Shown here: positions 1 through 7,357 of the stretch, in pieces | Numbering within the stretch: the stretch's first letter is position 1 | Layout of the letters: each line of letters begins with the position of its first letter | Translations under genes and position numbers: made by a program | The notes under the pieces: model-generated | What the model was told of the DNA's origin: nothing | What the model saw: only the letters and a program-made list of their open reading frames with translations | Database searches by the model: none | Assembly (NCBI GenBank): GCA_018400615.1 | Contig: JAGYML010000010.1 | Span: forward strand, 1 to 32,624 | Direction: 5' to 3' | DNA from: a bacterium | GTDB lineage: Bacteria; Bacillota_I; Bacilli_A; Izemoplasmatales; Izemoplasmataceae | Length of the DNA: 32,624 nt

Positions 1-987
1 CATCAGACCACCTATTTGTTCAGTGCGACAGGGCATGTCATGGACAACGCGAAGCGTCTGCTCAAAATGATGTATTTTCCTGAAATCACTGAAGAAGGCG
101 TGGAAAAAGAAAAACCAATCATACAAGAAGAACTCAACATGCATGGAGATGATCCTTACTACCATGCGCACCGTGCCCTTCTTAACAACATGTATACCCA
201 CCATCCATTGCGGGATGAAGTGCTCGGCAGCAAGGAAAGCATCAATGCAATGAGCAAAGACGCGCTTATGTCAATGCATGAAGCCTACTACACCCCTGAA
301 AACACTCAAGTCATCATCGTGGGAGATGTGGATCCGGGTGAAGTTGAGAAAACATTGAATGAAACCATTGATATGCCGAAAAAAGCAAAGACAAAGCCCC
401 TGCTCATTAAAAAAGAGCTTTCTCCAAGCGTCAACACGCCCTACGAGACACAACACTACGATATGGAAACCCCTTTGCTCATGATGGGCTTCAAACTAGG
501 TCCTGAGACCTTTGCAGGCCCCCACCCGATCAAGGAGTTCCTCAAATACTCCATCGCCCTTGAAACCGTCTTTTCAACGTCGTCCCAAGCATACGAGTCT
601 CTTTTGGAAAAAGGCCTTGTCAATGATGCATTTGGGGTGGATGTCATTCTTGAAAAATCCTATGCCCACGGTCTGTTGTTCGCTGAAACAAAGGATGTCG
701 AAACGTTGAGACATGCCTTGCTTGAAATCCTCAGATCCGCCAAGGAAGCGGGTGTGATGGAAGAGGATTACCGTCGTGTGAAAAGAAAAATGATTGGGCA
801 TCACATTACCGCATTTGACCGACTTGAAAGTCTCGCCTCAGAAATCAATGACTACCTGCAATTCGACTTGTATTATCACGACCTTCCCTCCTTGCTTGAA
901 TCCGTGGAACTTGAAGACGTCAATCAGGCATTGAGAAGTATCAAAGAAGATACAGTAGCCTTTTTCGGTGGATTGCCCAAAACCTGA
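1..987 (+). CDS. M16 (pitrilysin) family zinc peptidase, YmfH-like, 5'-truncated by window edge
   Basis: The reading frame is open from base 1, so only the last 328 residues are visible and the true start lies outside the window. The segment resembles Bacillus YmfH-type M16 peptidases: an N-terminal-half pattern (YLFSAT, then EKEKPIIQEELNM, then HPLRDEVLG) followed by a degenerate C-terminal half. In M16 enzymes the HxxEH zinc motif comes first and a distal Glu completes the site. The HxxEH would be upstream of base 1, and the Glu-rich QEEL stretch near base 130 is the likely distal ligand. In Bacillus, ymfF and ymfH are adjacent and are thought to process peptides or proteins, but the substrate here is unknown. 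It ends in TGA with no obvious terminator before the next promoter. Family confidence is high; the YmfH subgroup is inferred from remembered similarity. Confidence 0.85.
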   Translation, partial: HQTTYLFSATGHVMDNAKRLLKMMYFPEITEEGVEKEKPIIQEELNMHGDDPYYHAHRALLNNMYTHHPLRDEVLGSKESINAMSKDALMSMHEAYYTPENTQVIIVGDVDPGEVEKTLNETIDMPKKAKTKPLLIKKELSPSVNTPYETQHYDMETPLLMMGFKLGPETFAGPHPIKEFLKYSIALETVFSTSSQAYESLLEKGLVNDAFGVDVILEKSYAHGLLFAETKDVETLRHALLEILRSAKEAGVMEEDYRRVKRKMIGHHITAFDRLESLASEINDYLQFDLYYHDLPSLLESVELEDVNQALRSIKEDTVAFFGGLPKT

Positions 988-998
988 GACATTAAGGG

Positions 999-1027
999 TT
1001 TCAAACGACAGTACTTTTTAGTATAAT
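999..1027 (+). promoter_or_regulatory. Sigma-A-type promoter of the DUF3137-like gene
   Basis: TTTCAA at 999-1004, a 17-bp spacer, then a perfect TATAAT at 1022-1027. It lies 27 bp before the start codon at 1054, with a purine-rich ribosome-binding site in between. Confidence 0.65.
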
Positions 1028-1053
1028 GAACTGTTAAGGAAAGGGCTGTTAGC

Positions 1054-1941
1054 ATGGACGATAGATTAAAGCAATTTCAGACAAGAAAATCACGGGTGGA
1101 GTCCACCATCATACTGGGTGTTCTTACCCTGGTTGTATCCGCATTGCTGTTTGTGTTTGACGGTCCGACTGTCCTGGTGGTTGCCACAGTCATCGTTGGC
1201 GCAATCACCGTGTTTTTCGGCTATTCAAGCTTTGTCACGGTCCAAGATGATTTCAAACAGTCCGTTTTGAAGGAATTGCTTGAGGACAGTGTGGATAATG
1301 GATACTATGATCCCAAACAAGGCCTCAGCGAAACCCAGGTTTATCAAAGTGAGGCTTTGAGCAAAGCGGACCACTTCAAGAGTGAAGATTTTCTCAGTGG
1401 TTCAATCATGGGGGTTTCATTCGTATCAAGTGATGTGTTTTTGATGCGTCTTCAGACCATTTCCACAGGGAAAAGCACCACAACCACCTATGTACCTTAT
1501 TTTACGGGTCGGGTATTCAGTTTTGAGTTTAACAAGACCTTTGAGGGCGCCTTGCAGGTCTTGGAAGAGGGCAAACCACAAACGCAGCGACCCTATAAGA
1601 CCCTTGAAATGGAATCCGATGCTTTCAACGACCGCTTTAGAATATTTGCGACGAATGACCATTCGGCCTTTTATGTCCTGACACCGCATATGATGGAAGC
1701 CCTTATGAAAATCGAGAACAATCATCCCGGCAAGCTTTCATTCAGCTTTGTGAACAGCAAGTTCTTTGTGGCCATCAACAATGATTTAAATACGTTTGAA
1801 CTGAAGATGTTCCGCCCCATTAACCAGACCTCTCTGGAAGCGTTCAAAAAGGACCTTGCGATCCTTCATGACATCGTCACAACCCTAAAACTCAACAGAA
1901 AGATATTCGAGAAAGAAACCTTTGATTTTACACAATCCTGA
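1054..1941 (+). CDS. Two-TM membrane protein with DUF3137-like domain
   Basis: A 295-residue protein of unknown function. Two hydrophobic segments (about residues 18-35 and 38-57), separated by only a few residues, suggest an N-terminal membrane hairpin with the rest of the chain on one side. The soluble part carries a pattern I associate with DUF3137 (galanin-like annotations): a FTGRVFSFEFNKTFEG stretch near residue 150, then a segment with LEMESDAFNDRF and YVLTPHMMEALM. The start is fixed by AAGGAAAGGG at 1036-1045. It is monocistronic by appearance, with its own promoter upstream and a terminator 15 bp after the stop. No catalytic motif is apparent. Membrane topology is confident; the domain name is moderately so. 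Confidence 0.7.
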   Translation: MDDRLKQFQTRKSRVESTIILGVLTLVVSALLFVFDGPTVLVVATVIVGAITVFFGYSSFVTVQDDFKQSVLKELLEDSVDNGYYDPKQGLSETQVYQSEALSKADHFKSEDFLSGSIMGVSFVSSDVFLMRLQTISTGKSTTTTYVPYFTGRVFSFEFNKTFEGALQVLEEGKPQTQRPYKTLEMESDAFNDRFRIFATNDHSAFYVLTPHMMEALMKIENNHPGKLSFSFVNSKFFVAINNDLNTFELKMFRPINQTSLEAFKKDLAILHDIVTTLKLNRKIFEKETFDFTQS

Positions 1942-1954
1942 AGCTAAGTTCAAT

Positions 1955-1987
1955 AAAGCGGGCGAATTTCCATTCCCCCGCTTTTTT
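1955..1987 (+). terminator. Intrinsic terminator after the DUF3137-like gene
   Basis: AAAGCGGG (1955-1962) pairs with CCCGCTTT (1977-1984) across a 14-base loop, and T residues continue to 1987. Confidence 0.8.
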
Positions 1988-2033
1988 ATAGTAATAAACT
2001 GAGTCTGTGGTTTCCAAAAAAGCGCCCCCCAAT

Positions 2034-2072
2034 AAAGCCAGTGCGCGAATGCACAGTGCATTCTGGCTTTTA
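2034..2072 (+). promoter_or_regulatory. Strong two-part hairpin in the ssb leader (terminator or attenuator-like)
   Basis: AAAGCCAG (2034-2041) pairs with CTGGCTTT (2063-2070), enclosing the near-perfect dyad GAATGCACAGTGCATTC (2047-2063) whose inner arms can also pair. A short T run follows. It ends 38 bp before the ssb start. It could be a second terminator, an attenuator or a DNA operator; sequence alone does not decide. Confidence 0.55.
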
Positions 2073-2109
2073 ATTGACTATCCTTAAGTTATTACAAGGA
2101 GGAGATACA

Positions 2110-2445
2110 ATGGTCAATCAAGTAATCTTGGTAGGAAGACTCGTTTACGATCCGGAACTCAGAGAACTCGAAAATGGTACGAAAGTCGCAACGGTCACGC
2201 TGGCATTGCAAAGAAGTTTCAAAAGTTCCAAAAGCGGGACGTATGAAACAGATTTTATTCGTTGCACGCTTTGGAGTGGCATTGCGGAAAACACGGTTCA
2301 GTACTGTAAAAAAGGCTCAACCATCGGGGTCAAGGGACGTCTTCAGCAAAAAGTGTTTGAATACGACGAAGAAAAATCATTTTCCTATCCCGAAGTCATC
2401 GCTGAAAAAGTGACATTCATCAGTCCCAAGCCCAAGGAATCCTAA
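2110..2445 (+). CDS. ssb: Single-stranded DNA-binding protein, short SsbB-like form
   Basis: Binds single-stranded DNA in replication, repair or recombination. The 111 residues are essentially one OB fold: [11 protein letters not shown] opening, FRCTLW-like core ([10 protein letters not shown]) and a [10 protein letters not shown] strand. The usual Gly/Gln-rich linker and acidic DDDLPF-type tip are absent; the chain ends in SPKPKES. That length and ending resemble B. subtilis SsbB (the short paralogue) more than the essential SsbA, so a full-length SSB probably lies elsewhere. The ATG at 2110 is chosen because AAGGAGGAG sits just upstream; an in-frame extension to 2074 would run through the ribosome-binding site. 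It stands alone between a hairpin-rich leader and a terminator, ahead of thyA. Confidence 0.9.
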   Translation: MVNQVILVGRLVYDPELRELENGTKVATVTLALQRSFKSSKSGTYETDFIRCTLWSGIAENTVQYCKKGSTIGVKGRLQQKVFEYDEEKSFSYPEVIAEKVTFISPKPKES

Positions 2446-2451
2446 TAAACT

Positions 2452-2473
2452 AACGTCCGAGAGGGCGTTTTTT
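2452..2473 (+). terminator. Intrinsic terminator after ssb
   Basis: AACGTCC (2452-2458), loop GAGA, GGGCGTT (2463-2469), then T residues to 2473. Confidence 0.8.
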
Positions 2474-2503
2474 ATTGAATGGCCCGTGCTAAGAATGCCC
2501 GCC

Positions 2504-2519
2504 ATATGGTATACTGTAA
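2504..2519 (+). promoter_or_regulatory. Extended -10 promoter of thyA-dfrA-plsC
   Basis: TGGTATACT (2507-2515) is an extended -10 element (TGn then TATACT). No good -35 is visible at the right distance. The surrounding 16 bases nearly repeat at 6482-6497 in front of the TPP riboswitch. Confidence 0.55.
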
Positions 2520-2536
2520 GTGATAGGAGGCTGTTT

Positions 2537-3415
2537 ATGAAAACATATCAGGATTTTTTAAGACATATATTGAACCACGGAAAAGAGAAGCGAGACCGAA
2601 CAGGCACCGGCACCCTTTCAACCTTTGGCTATCAGATGCGTTTTGATTTGAGTGAAGGGTTTCCTTTGCTTACGACGAAAAAAGTACACTTTAAAAGCAT
2701 CGTTCACGAACTTTTATGGTTTATTCAAGGCGATACCAATATCCGCTATTTGGTGAAAAACGGCGTTCGCATATGGAATGAATGGCCGTATCAGACTTAC
2801 AAGAAGAGTGATGCATTCCAAGGTGAAAGCATGAAAGCATTCGTACAAAAAATCAAGGAAGATGAAGCTTTCGCAAAAAAATGGGGAGACCTTGGACCGG
2901 TGTATGGCAAGCAGTGGCGTAATTTCGAGGGCAAGACACGAAGCGTCGATCAGTTGAAATGGCTGCTTGAGGAAATGCAATCCAATCCGCATTCACGCAG
3001 GCTGATCATGAACAGTTGGAATCCTACTGAAATTAGTGACATGGCGCTCCCACCCTGCCATATGATGGTACAGTTTTATATCAATGAGGGTGTGTTGTCG
3101 GCGCAATTGTATCAAAGAAGTGCGGATGCCTTTTTGGGCATTCCCTTCAACATAGCGTCCTATGCACTGTTGACCATGATGATGGCCCATGTGTTGGATT
3201 TGAAACCAGGCACATTCGTGCATTCAATCGGGGATGCCCATATTTATCATAACCATATGGAACAAGTCAAAACACAGCTTGAAAGAACCCCGAGGCCTTT
3301 GCCTACAGTCACGTTTGATGAACCCCTCAAGAGCCTCTTTGACTTCAGTTATGACACCATACACCTGAATGATTACGATCCTCATCCCCCTTTGAAAGGC
3401 AAGGTGAGCGTATGA
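2537..3415 (+). CDS. thyA: Thymidylate synthase (ThyA, folate-dependent)
   Basis: Makes dTMP from dUMP using methylene-tetrahydrofolate, which is oxidised to dihydrofolate. At 292 residues it carries the classical ThyA landmarks: RTGTGTLS near the N-terminus, the catalytic Cys174 in LPPCHMM, the phosphate-binding RR pair in SRRLIMNSW, and the folate/dUMP segment [13 protein letters not shown]. It has part of the insertion seen in long, Lactobacillus-type enzymes (about residues 83-117), so it is longer than the 264-residue E. coli form. The ATG at 2537 follows AGGAGG at 2525-2530. The stop overlaps the dfrA start (ATGA), coupling it to the enzyme that recycles its dihydrofolate product. Confidence 0.97.
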   Translation: MKTYQDFLRHILNHGKEKRDRTGTGTLSTFGYQMRFDLSEGFPLLTTKKVHFKSIVHELLWFIQGDTNIRYLVKNGVRIWNEWPYQTYKKSDAFQGESMKAFVQKIKEDEAFAKKWGDLGPVYGKQWRNFEGKTRSVDQLKWLLEEMQSNPHSRRLIMNSWNPTEISDMALPPCHMMVQFYINEGVLSAQLYQRSADAFLGIPFNIASYALLTMMMAHVLDLKPGTFVHSIGDAHIYHNHMEQVKTQLERTPRPLPTVTFDEPLKSLFDFSYDTIHLNDYDPHPPLKGKVSV

Positions 3416-3894
3416 GCCTTTCCATTGTGGTAGCCATGGATGAAAATCGCTTGATTGGGAAAGACAATGCCATCCCCTGGCATTACAAACGTGATTTGAA
3501 ATATTTCAAAAAACTTACCACCCATCATAAAGTCGTGATGGGGCGAAGAACGTTTGAATCGATTGTCAGTACGCTTGGCGCCCCCCTTCCCAACAGGGAA
3601 AACATCGTACTGAGCCGTACGAAGGAAACACTGAAAGGCGCCACGATTATCCGTGACGCCAGTGCGTATTTTTCACAAGCCATGGATGAAGATGAGGAGA
3701 TTTTCGTCATTGGCGGCGCCAGAATCTACGCGCTTGCCCTTCCTTATGTTTCCAAGCTTTACATAACTCATATCGAAGGGGAATATGAAGGCGATACACA
3801 TTTTCCAGACATTGATTTTTCCATGTTCAAGAAGACGAAAGAAGACGCTGAGGGTCCACTGACCTTTACGGTATATGAGAGGAGTATCGACTGA
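3412..3894 (+). CDS. dfrA: Dihydrofolate reductase
   Basis: Reduces dihydrofolate to tetrahydrofolate with NADPH, regenerating the cofactor used up by ThyA. The 160 residues show the standard DHFR layout: [24 protein letters not shown] at the N-terminus (only the active-site Trp in IPWH and the GKDN loop need noting), a [11 protein letters not shown] nucleotide-binding stretch, and [14 protein letters not shown] towards the C-terminus. The start overlaps the thyA stop by four bases and the stop overlaps the plsC start, so the three are translationally coupled. Chromosomal thyA-dfrA pairing is common in Firmicutes; nothing suggests a resistance cassette. Confidence 0.97.
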   Translation: MSLSIVVAMDENRLIGKDNAIPWHYKRDLKYFKKLTTHHKVVMGRRTFESIVSTLGAPLPNRENIVLSRTKETLKGATIIRDASAYFSQAMDEDEEIFVIGGARIYALALPYVSKLYITHIEGEYEGDTHFPDIDFSMFKKTKEDAEGPLTFTVYERSID

Positions 3895-4700
3895 TGACTT
3901 TGGCATTCTTACTATTTTGGGCAGGCTATACAGTCCTTTTCAGTTGGCTTTTGACAGACTTCACTTTGACACCGCTCAATGCCTTGATAGGGTTTGGGAG
4001 TTTTCTCATCAGTTTTGGGCTTGGGGTTGTCACCGTCTTCATTCCCTACGTCTTTTATGGACGCTTTGGCGATAAAGACAGGACTCTGGATCCAAAAGCG
4101 CACCGCTTCATTGGTCTCATTCTTCCACTCATCATCAGAATTCTCAGATTGAAAGTGCATGTAAGCGGACAGGAAAACATTCCAAAAGGTCATTTCATAA
4201 TGCTTGGGAATCACCAGAGTTACTATGAAATCGTCGTCATCAAGCATTTGATTGAGCATCCCATGATCTTCATGGCCAAAAGACCAGTATTTGGTTGGCC
4301 CGTTATTGGACACTGGGCCAAACTCATTGGCAACGTACCCATCGACAAATTGGCAGACAGAAGTGCCGCTGAAGCGATTATCAAAGGCATCAAGCAATAT
4401 AAAAGAGGGGCCATCGTCACCATCTTCCCAGAAGGTAAAAGAAGTTTTTCAAATTCGATGAACCCAATGAAACCCGGAGCCTTCAAACTGGCGACCAAAC
4501 CCAAAGCGCCCATACTGCCCTTCACCATCCACAACTTCCACAAGACCTGGAAAGGCTGGCCTTTCAAGAGAAACCATGTGCATATCCATTTCCATGAAGT
4601 CATCAAACCCAAGTTCTATGAGGACATGAATACGGTCGAACTCGCCAAACATGTCCAGACTATGATTGAACGACAAATCGAGCATTATGAGAGTACTTGA
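3894..4700 (+). CDS. plsC: 1-acyl-glycerol-3-phosphate acyltransferase-like (PlsC family) with HX4E motif
   Basis: Probably the membrane acyltransferase that makes phosphatidic acid. The 268 residues begin with two hydrophobic segments (about 3-22 and 29-55), then a PlsC-type domain: motif I NHQSYYE (His107 to Glu112), motif II around KRPVFGWPVIGHWAKLIG and motif III FPEGKRS (178-184). The family's motif I is HX4D; here the acidic residue is Glu. Glu is tolerated in related LpxL-type acyltransferases, so activity is plausible but the substrate is less certain. The ATG sits inside the dfrA stop (TGATG), so translation is coupled. It could instead be a diverged lysophospholipid acyltransferase. 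Confidence 0.85.
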   Translation: MTLAFLLFWAGYTVLFSWLLTDFTLTPLNALIGFGSFLISFGLGVVTVFIPYVFYGRFGDKDRTLDPKAHRFIGLILPLIIRILRLKVHVSGQENIPKGHFIMLGNHQSYYEIVVIKHLIEHPMIFMAKRPVFGWPVIGHWAKLIGNVPIDKLADRSAAEAIIKGIKQYKRGAIVTIFPEGKRSFSNSMNPMKPGAFKLATKPKAPILPFTIHNFHKTWKGWPFKRNHVHIHFHEVIKPKFYEDMNTVELAKHVQTMIERQIEHYEST

Positions 4701-4707
4701 ACACTGT

Positions 4708-4735
4708 TTGTAAACCCTACGATTTATGATAGAAT
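4708..4735 (+). promoter_or_regulatory. Promoter of pdp
   Basis: TTGTAA at 4708-4713, a 16-bp spacer and TAGAAT at 4730-4735, 23 bp before the start codon. Confidence 0.6.
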
Positions 4736-4758
4736 AATTACGGTAAGGAGAGATATAC

Positions 4759-6051
4759 ATGAGAATGGTAGACATTATCGAGAAAAAAAGAGACAATCAT
4801 GCACTGAATAAGAAAGAAATAGAGTTTTTTGTGAATGGCTATGTCAAAGGGACTATTCCTGATTATCAGATCAGCAGTCTGATGATGGCGATTTACTTCA
4901 ATTCCATGAACGAAGAAGAAACGGTTCATCTTACTGAAGCGGTACTCAACAGTGGTGAAACCATAGACCTCTCAGAGATTGAGGGCGTCAAAGTCGACAA
5001 GCACTCCACAGGGGGTGTCGGTGACAAGACGACGCTCGTACTCGGACCATTGGTGGCCTCTACAGGCGCCAAATTTGCCAAACTGAGTGGCCGCGGGCTT
5101 GGTCACACGGGTGGAACCCTTGATAAGCTTGAAAGCATCAAAGGCTTCAACATCGCACTCTCAAGCAATGACTTCGTCAAACAGGTCAACGACATCAATA
5201 TCGCAGTTGCTGGACAGACAAAGTCCCTTGCTCCAGCGGACAAACTGCTTTATGCACTTCGTGATGTCACGGGAACCGTCCCAAGCATTCCCCTCATTGC
5301 GAGTTCAATCATGAGCAAGAAACTGGCCAGTGGCGCCGATGTCATCGTACTCGATGTCAAAATCGGTGAAGGCGCCTTCATGAAAACTCTGGATGATGCC
5401 CGTGAACTTTCACGCACCATGGTCAAAATCGGCAAGGCCTTCGGTCGCAAAGTCGTGGCTTTCATCACCGACATGAGCGAGCCGCTTGGCTACTCAGTCG
5501 GCAACAAGCTCGAAGTCGTGGAAGCCATACAGACCCTTCAGGGTAACGGACCTGCAGATCTTCATACCTTGTGTCTTAAAATAGGCAGTCATCTTGTACA
5601 CCAGGCTAAAATTACCGAAACACTTGAAGAGGCTGAAAAAATGCTCAAGAAAAAAATCAGCTCTCTTGAAGCCAGTGACAAGTTCAAATCCCTCATTCAG
5701 GCTCAGGACGGGGAGTATCCGGACTTGAATGATTACATCCATGTCGGCAATATCGTGGCTGTCAAGAGTGAAAAAGCCGGGTACGTCAAATCCCTCAACG
5801 CCCTTGAAATCGGACTCAGTGCCATGCGCCTTGGCGCGGGACGCGCAGCGAAGGACGATGAAATCGATGCGGATGTAGGGATCGTTCTCAACAAGAAAGT
5901 AGGCGACAAGGTCGAAGAAGACGAAGTGCTTGCCTACCTATATACCAATAACAAGGATATCTCTGATGAAGTCAAGACAGTGCTTAAGGCGTATACACTA
6001 AGTGATACGGAAGTGCCTAAAAAAGAACTGATCCTGGACATCATCGATTAA
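4759..6051 (+). CDS. pdp: Pyrimidine-nucleoside phosphorylase
   Basis: Splits thymidine, deoxyuridine or uridine with phosphate into base and (deoxy)ribose-1-phosphate in pyrimidine salvage. The 430 residues match the family length and contain its signature KVDKHSTGGVGDKTT (78-92), the glycine-rich SGRGLGHTGGTLDKLES phosphate/substrate region, and the conserved DVKIGEGAFMKTLDDA segment. The C-terminal part is the usual alpha/beta domain (GRAAKDDEIDADVGI). Pdp and DeoA differ mainly in uridine use; the Firmicutes context favours Pdp. The start follows GGAGAGA. It is separately promoted and terminated, yet sits with thyA and dfrA in a thymidylate-related block. A lone pdp without deoC or cdd beside it is unremarkable. 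Confidence 0.94.
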   Translation: MRMVDIIEKKRDNHALNKKEIEFFVNGYVKGTIPDYQISSLMMAIYFNSMNEEETVHLTEAVLNSGETIDLSEIEGVKVDKHSTGGVGDKTTLVLGPLVASTGAKFAKLSGRGLGHTGGTLDKLESIKGFNIALSSNDFVKQVNDINIAVAGQTKSLAPADKLLYALRDVTGTVPSIPLIASSIMSKKLASGADVIVLDVKIGEGAFMKTLDDARELSRTMVKIGKAFGRKVVAFITDMSEPLGYSVGNKLEVVEAIQTLQGNGPADLHTLCLKIGSHLVHQAKITETLEEAEKMLKKKISSLEASDKFKSLIQAQDGEYPDLNDYIHVGNIVAVKSEKAGYVKSLNALEIGLSAMRLGAGRAAKDDEIDADVGIVLNKKVGDKVEEDEVLAYLYTNNKDISDEVKTVLKAYTLSDTEVPKKELILDIID

Positions 6052-6060
6052 TTGACCATT

Positions 6061-6086
6061 GAGGCATCCGTGGTGGATGCCTTTTT
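6061..6086 (+). terminator. Intrinsic terminator after pdp
   Basis: GAGGCATCC (6061-6069) and GGATGCCTT (6075-6083) around loop GTGGT, then T residues to 6086. It ends only 18 bp before the next start codon, whose ribosome-binding site (AGGAGGA) follows immediately. Confidence 0.85.
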
Positions 6087-6104
6087 AATAGGAGGAGAAG
6101 TAGC

Positions 6105-6455
6105 ATGAAAGACATGATCCATTTTTATCCAACCAGAGATTTGAGTAAAATCAAGCATGTCTATGGAACGGGACTCGGCTTGGAGCTTTACAAGGACCAG
6201 GGCAAATGTCTGATTTTCGATGCCCATGGCCATGGTATGATTGGGTTTTGCGTGCACCACCCGAAAAACCCTCCTTCATCTACATGCGTGACTTTCGTCA
6301 TGGAAGACAAGGCAACGGTCGATCAGACGTTTGAACAGTTCAGAAGTGTCTTGGAAGTCATTCACAAACCCAAGCTAAACGAGGCGTTCAAACTCTACCA
6401 TGCGTTCTTGAAAGACTTTGAAGGGCGAGACATAGAAATCCAAACATTCCTGTAA
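6105..6455 (+). CDS. Small VOC/glyoxalase-like protein
   Basis: A 116-residue protein whose pattern suggests the vicinal oxygen chelate fold: a GTGLGLELYKDQG turn near residue 21, a strand-rich middle (CLIFDAHGHGMIGFC) and a later VTFVMEDKATVDQTFEQF segment typical of glyoxalase/bleomycin-resistance relatives. The family's metal-binding pairs are not obvious, so enzymatic activity cannot be claimed. AGGAGGAG lies 8-14 bases before the ATG. No promoter is visible between the pdp terminator and this gene, so expression may rely on readthrough or on an undetected promoter. No substrate can be inferred from the neighbours (pdp and thiT). Confidence 0.6.
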   Translation: MKDMIHFYPTRDLSKIKHVYGTGLGLELYKDQGKCLIFDAHGHGMIGFCVHHPKNPPSSTCVTFVMEDKATVDQTFEQFRSVLEVIHKPKLNEAFKLYHAFLKDFEGRDIEIQTFL

Positions 6456-6465
6456 GGTTTTTCAC

Positions 6466-6493
6466 TTGCATAAACGCTTCAATATGGTACACT
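6466..6493 (+). promoter_or_regulatory. Promoter of the thiT riboswitch transcript
   Basis: TTGCAT (6466-6471), 16-bp spacer, TACACT (6488-6493) with an extended -10 TG at 6485-6486. Confidence 0.65.
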
Positions 6494-6508
6494 GTAATTG
6501 TCAATAAA

Positions 6509-6600
6509 ATAGGGAGCTTAGAGAACTAGGCTGAGACATTCTTGATACTAGAATGGACCTTACCTGATCTGGGTAATGCCAGCGTAGGATACATAACTTA
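6509..6600 (+). promoter_or_regulatory. TPP (THI-box) riboswitch aptamer
   Basis: The aptamer carries the hallmark conserved blocks in order: GGCTGAGA near 6529-6536 and ACCTGATCTGGGTAATGCCAGCG at about 6562-6584 (named here only by its CTGATCTGG and TAATGCCAGCG parts), followed by TAGGA. These bind the pyrimidine and pyrophosphate of TPP. It sits between a promoter and the thiamine transporter gene, and a terminator follows, so TPP should switch off transcription of thiT. A short alternative pairing of AACTTAA (about 6596-6602) with TTAAGTT (6607-6613) could act as antiterminator. Ends are approximate. Confidence 0.95.
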
Positions 6601-6608
6601 AATTTATT

Positions 6609-6639
6609 AAGTTCTGTCCACGCGGACAGGACTTTTCTT
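6609..6639 (+). terminator. Riboswitch expression-platform terminator
   Basis: AAGTTCTGTCC (6609-6619), loop ACGC, GGACAGGACTT (6624-6634): an 11-bp stem with one G-U pair, then a T-rich tail. It lies between the TPP aptamer and thiT. Confidence 0.85.
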
Positions 6640-6658
6640 ACTTTAAAGGAGTGATTTT

Positions 6659-7228
6659 ATGGCATCAAACAAGCTTAAAAACGCCTTATCCACAAGACTT
6701 ATCACAGAACTGAGCATATTCATCGCACTGGCCTTCATCATCGAAGTGCTGGTGTCTTGGATTCCACGTCAGCCATTGGGCGGCAGCATCACGATTTCTT
6801 TACTACCCCTGATTGTGCTGGCATACAGAAGAGGCTTTGTAATCACCTTGTTCGCAGGCATGATTTTCGGACTGCTCAACTGGATGCTTGCGGGCTTTGT
6901 CATCTATGTCCACCCAATGGAGGGCCCACTTGATTACATCCTCGCCAATGGGGCCGTTGCATCAGCTGCTCTTGTATTTGCCAAGTACCGTGGCAAGGCC
7001 AAGTATTTTGCCTGGGCTGCGGTGGTTGGAGGCCTCGCAAAATATTTCATGCACTTTCTCTCAGGGATTCTGTTTTTCAGAGAGTTCACCCCCGATAGTC
7101 GTCACTGGTTCACCCATTCCATCATCTACAACGGGACCTACATGATTCCCACCATCGTGCTTGTAAGCCTCCTTTCATGGTTGCTTTATTCCAAAATGCA
7201 CGAGGTACTGGAAGAAAACATCGATTAA
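6659..7228 (+). CDS. thiT: ThiT, thiamine-specific S component of an ECF transporter
   Basis: Membrane protein that binds thiamine and works with the shared EcfA/EcfA'/EcfT energising module, encoded elsewhere, to import it. The 189 residues contain about six hydrophobic segments and ThiT-type patterns: a GGSITISLLPL stretch, the loop WMLAGFVIYVHPMEGPLDYILA, HFLSGILFF and the C-terminal YNGTYMIPT. The Trp, Tyr and Glu residues in these loops form the thiamine site in known ThiT structures. AAAGGAGTG precedes the ATG. Placement directly behind a TPP riboswitch is strong independent support. No thiamine biosynthesis gene is nearby, so uptake and salvage are the likely route. Confidence 0.95.
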   Translation: MASNKLKNALSTRLITELSIFIALAFIIEVLVSWIPRQPLGGSITISLLPLIVLAYRRGFVITLFAGMIFGLLNWMLAGFVIYVHPMEGPLDYILANGAVASAALVFAKYRGKAKYFAWAAVVGGLAKYFMHFLSGILFFREFTPDSRHWFTHSIIYNGTYMIPTIVLVSLLSWLLYSKMHEVLEENID

Positions 7229-7264
7229 CTGAACCAACAAACACTCCCCTGTTTTATTGACCCA

Positions 7265-7288
7265 GGGTCCTTCGGGACCCTTTTTTTT
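7265..7288 (+). terminator. Intrinsic terminator after thiT with UUCG loop
   Basis: GGGTCC (7265-7270), loop TTCG, GGACCC (7275-7280), then eight T residues. Confidence 0.92.
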
Positions 7289-7332
7289 AATGAAAAACCG
7301 ATAAAGGGTATCATAAATGGCTGGGCTTCATG

Positions 7333-7338
7333 TATAAT
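7333..7338 (+). promoter_or_regulatory. -10 element of the glgA-glgC promoter
   Basis: A perfect TATAAT 20 bp before the glgA start. The -35 region about 17 bp upstream is weak (ATCATA), so this may be an activator-dependent or weak promoter. Confidence 0.5.
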
Positions 7339-7357
7339 GAAGACTGGAGGGATACCT

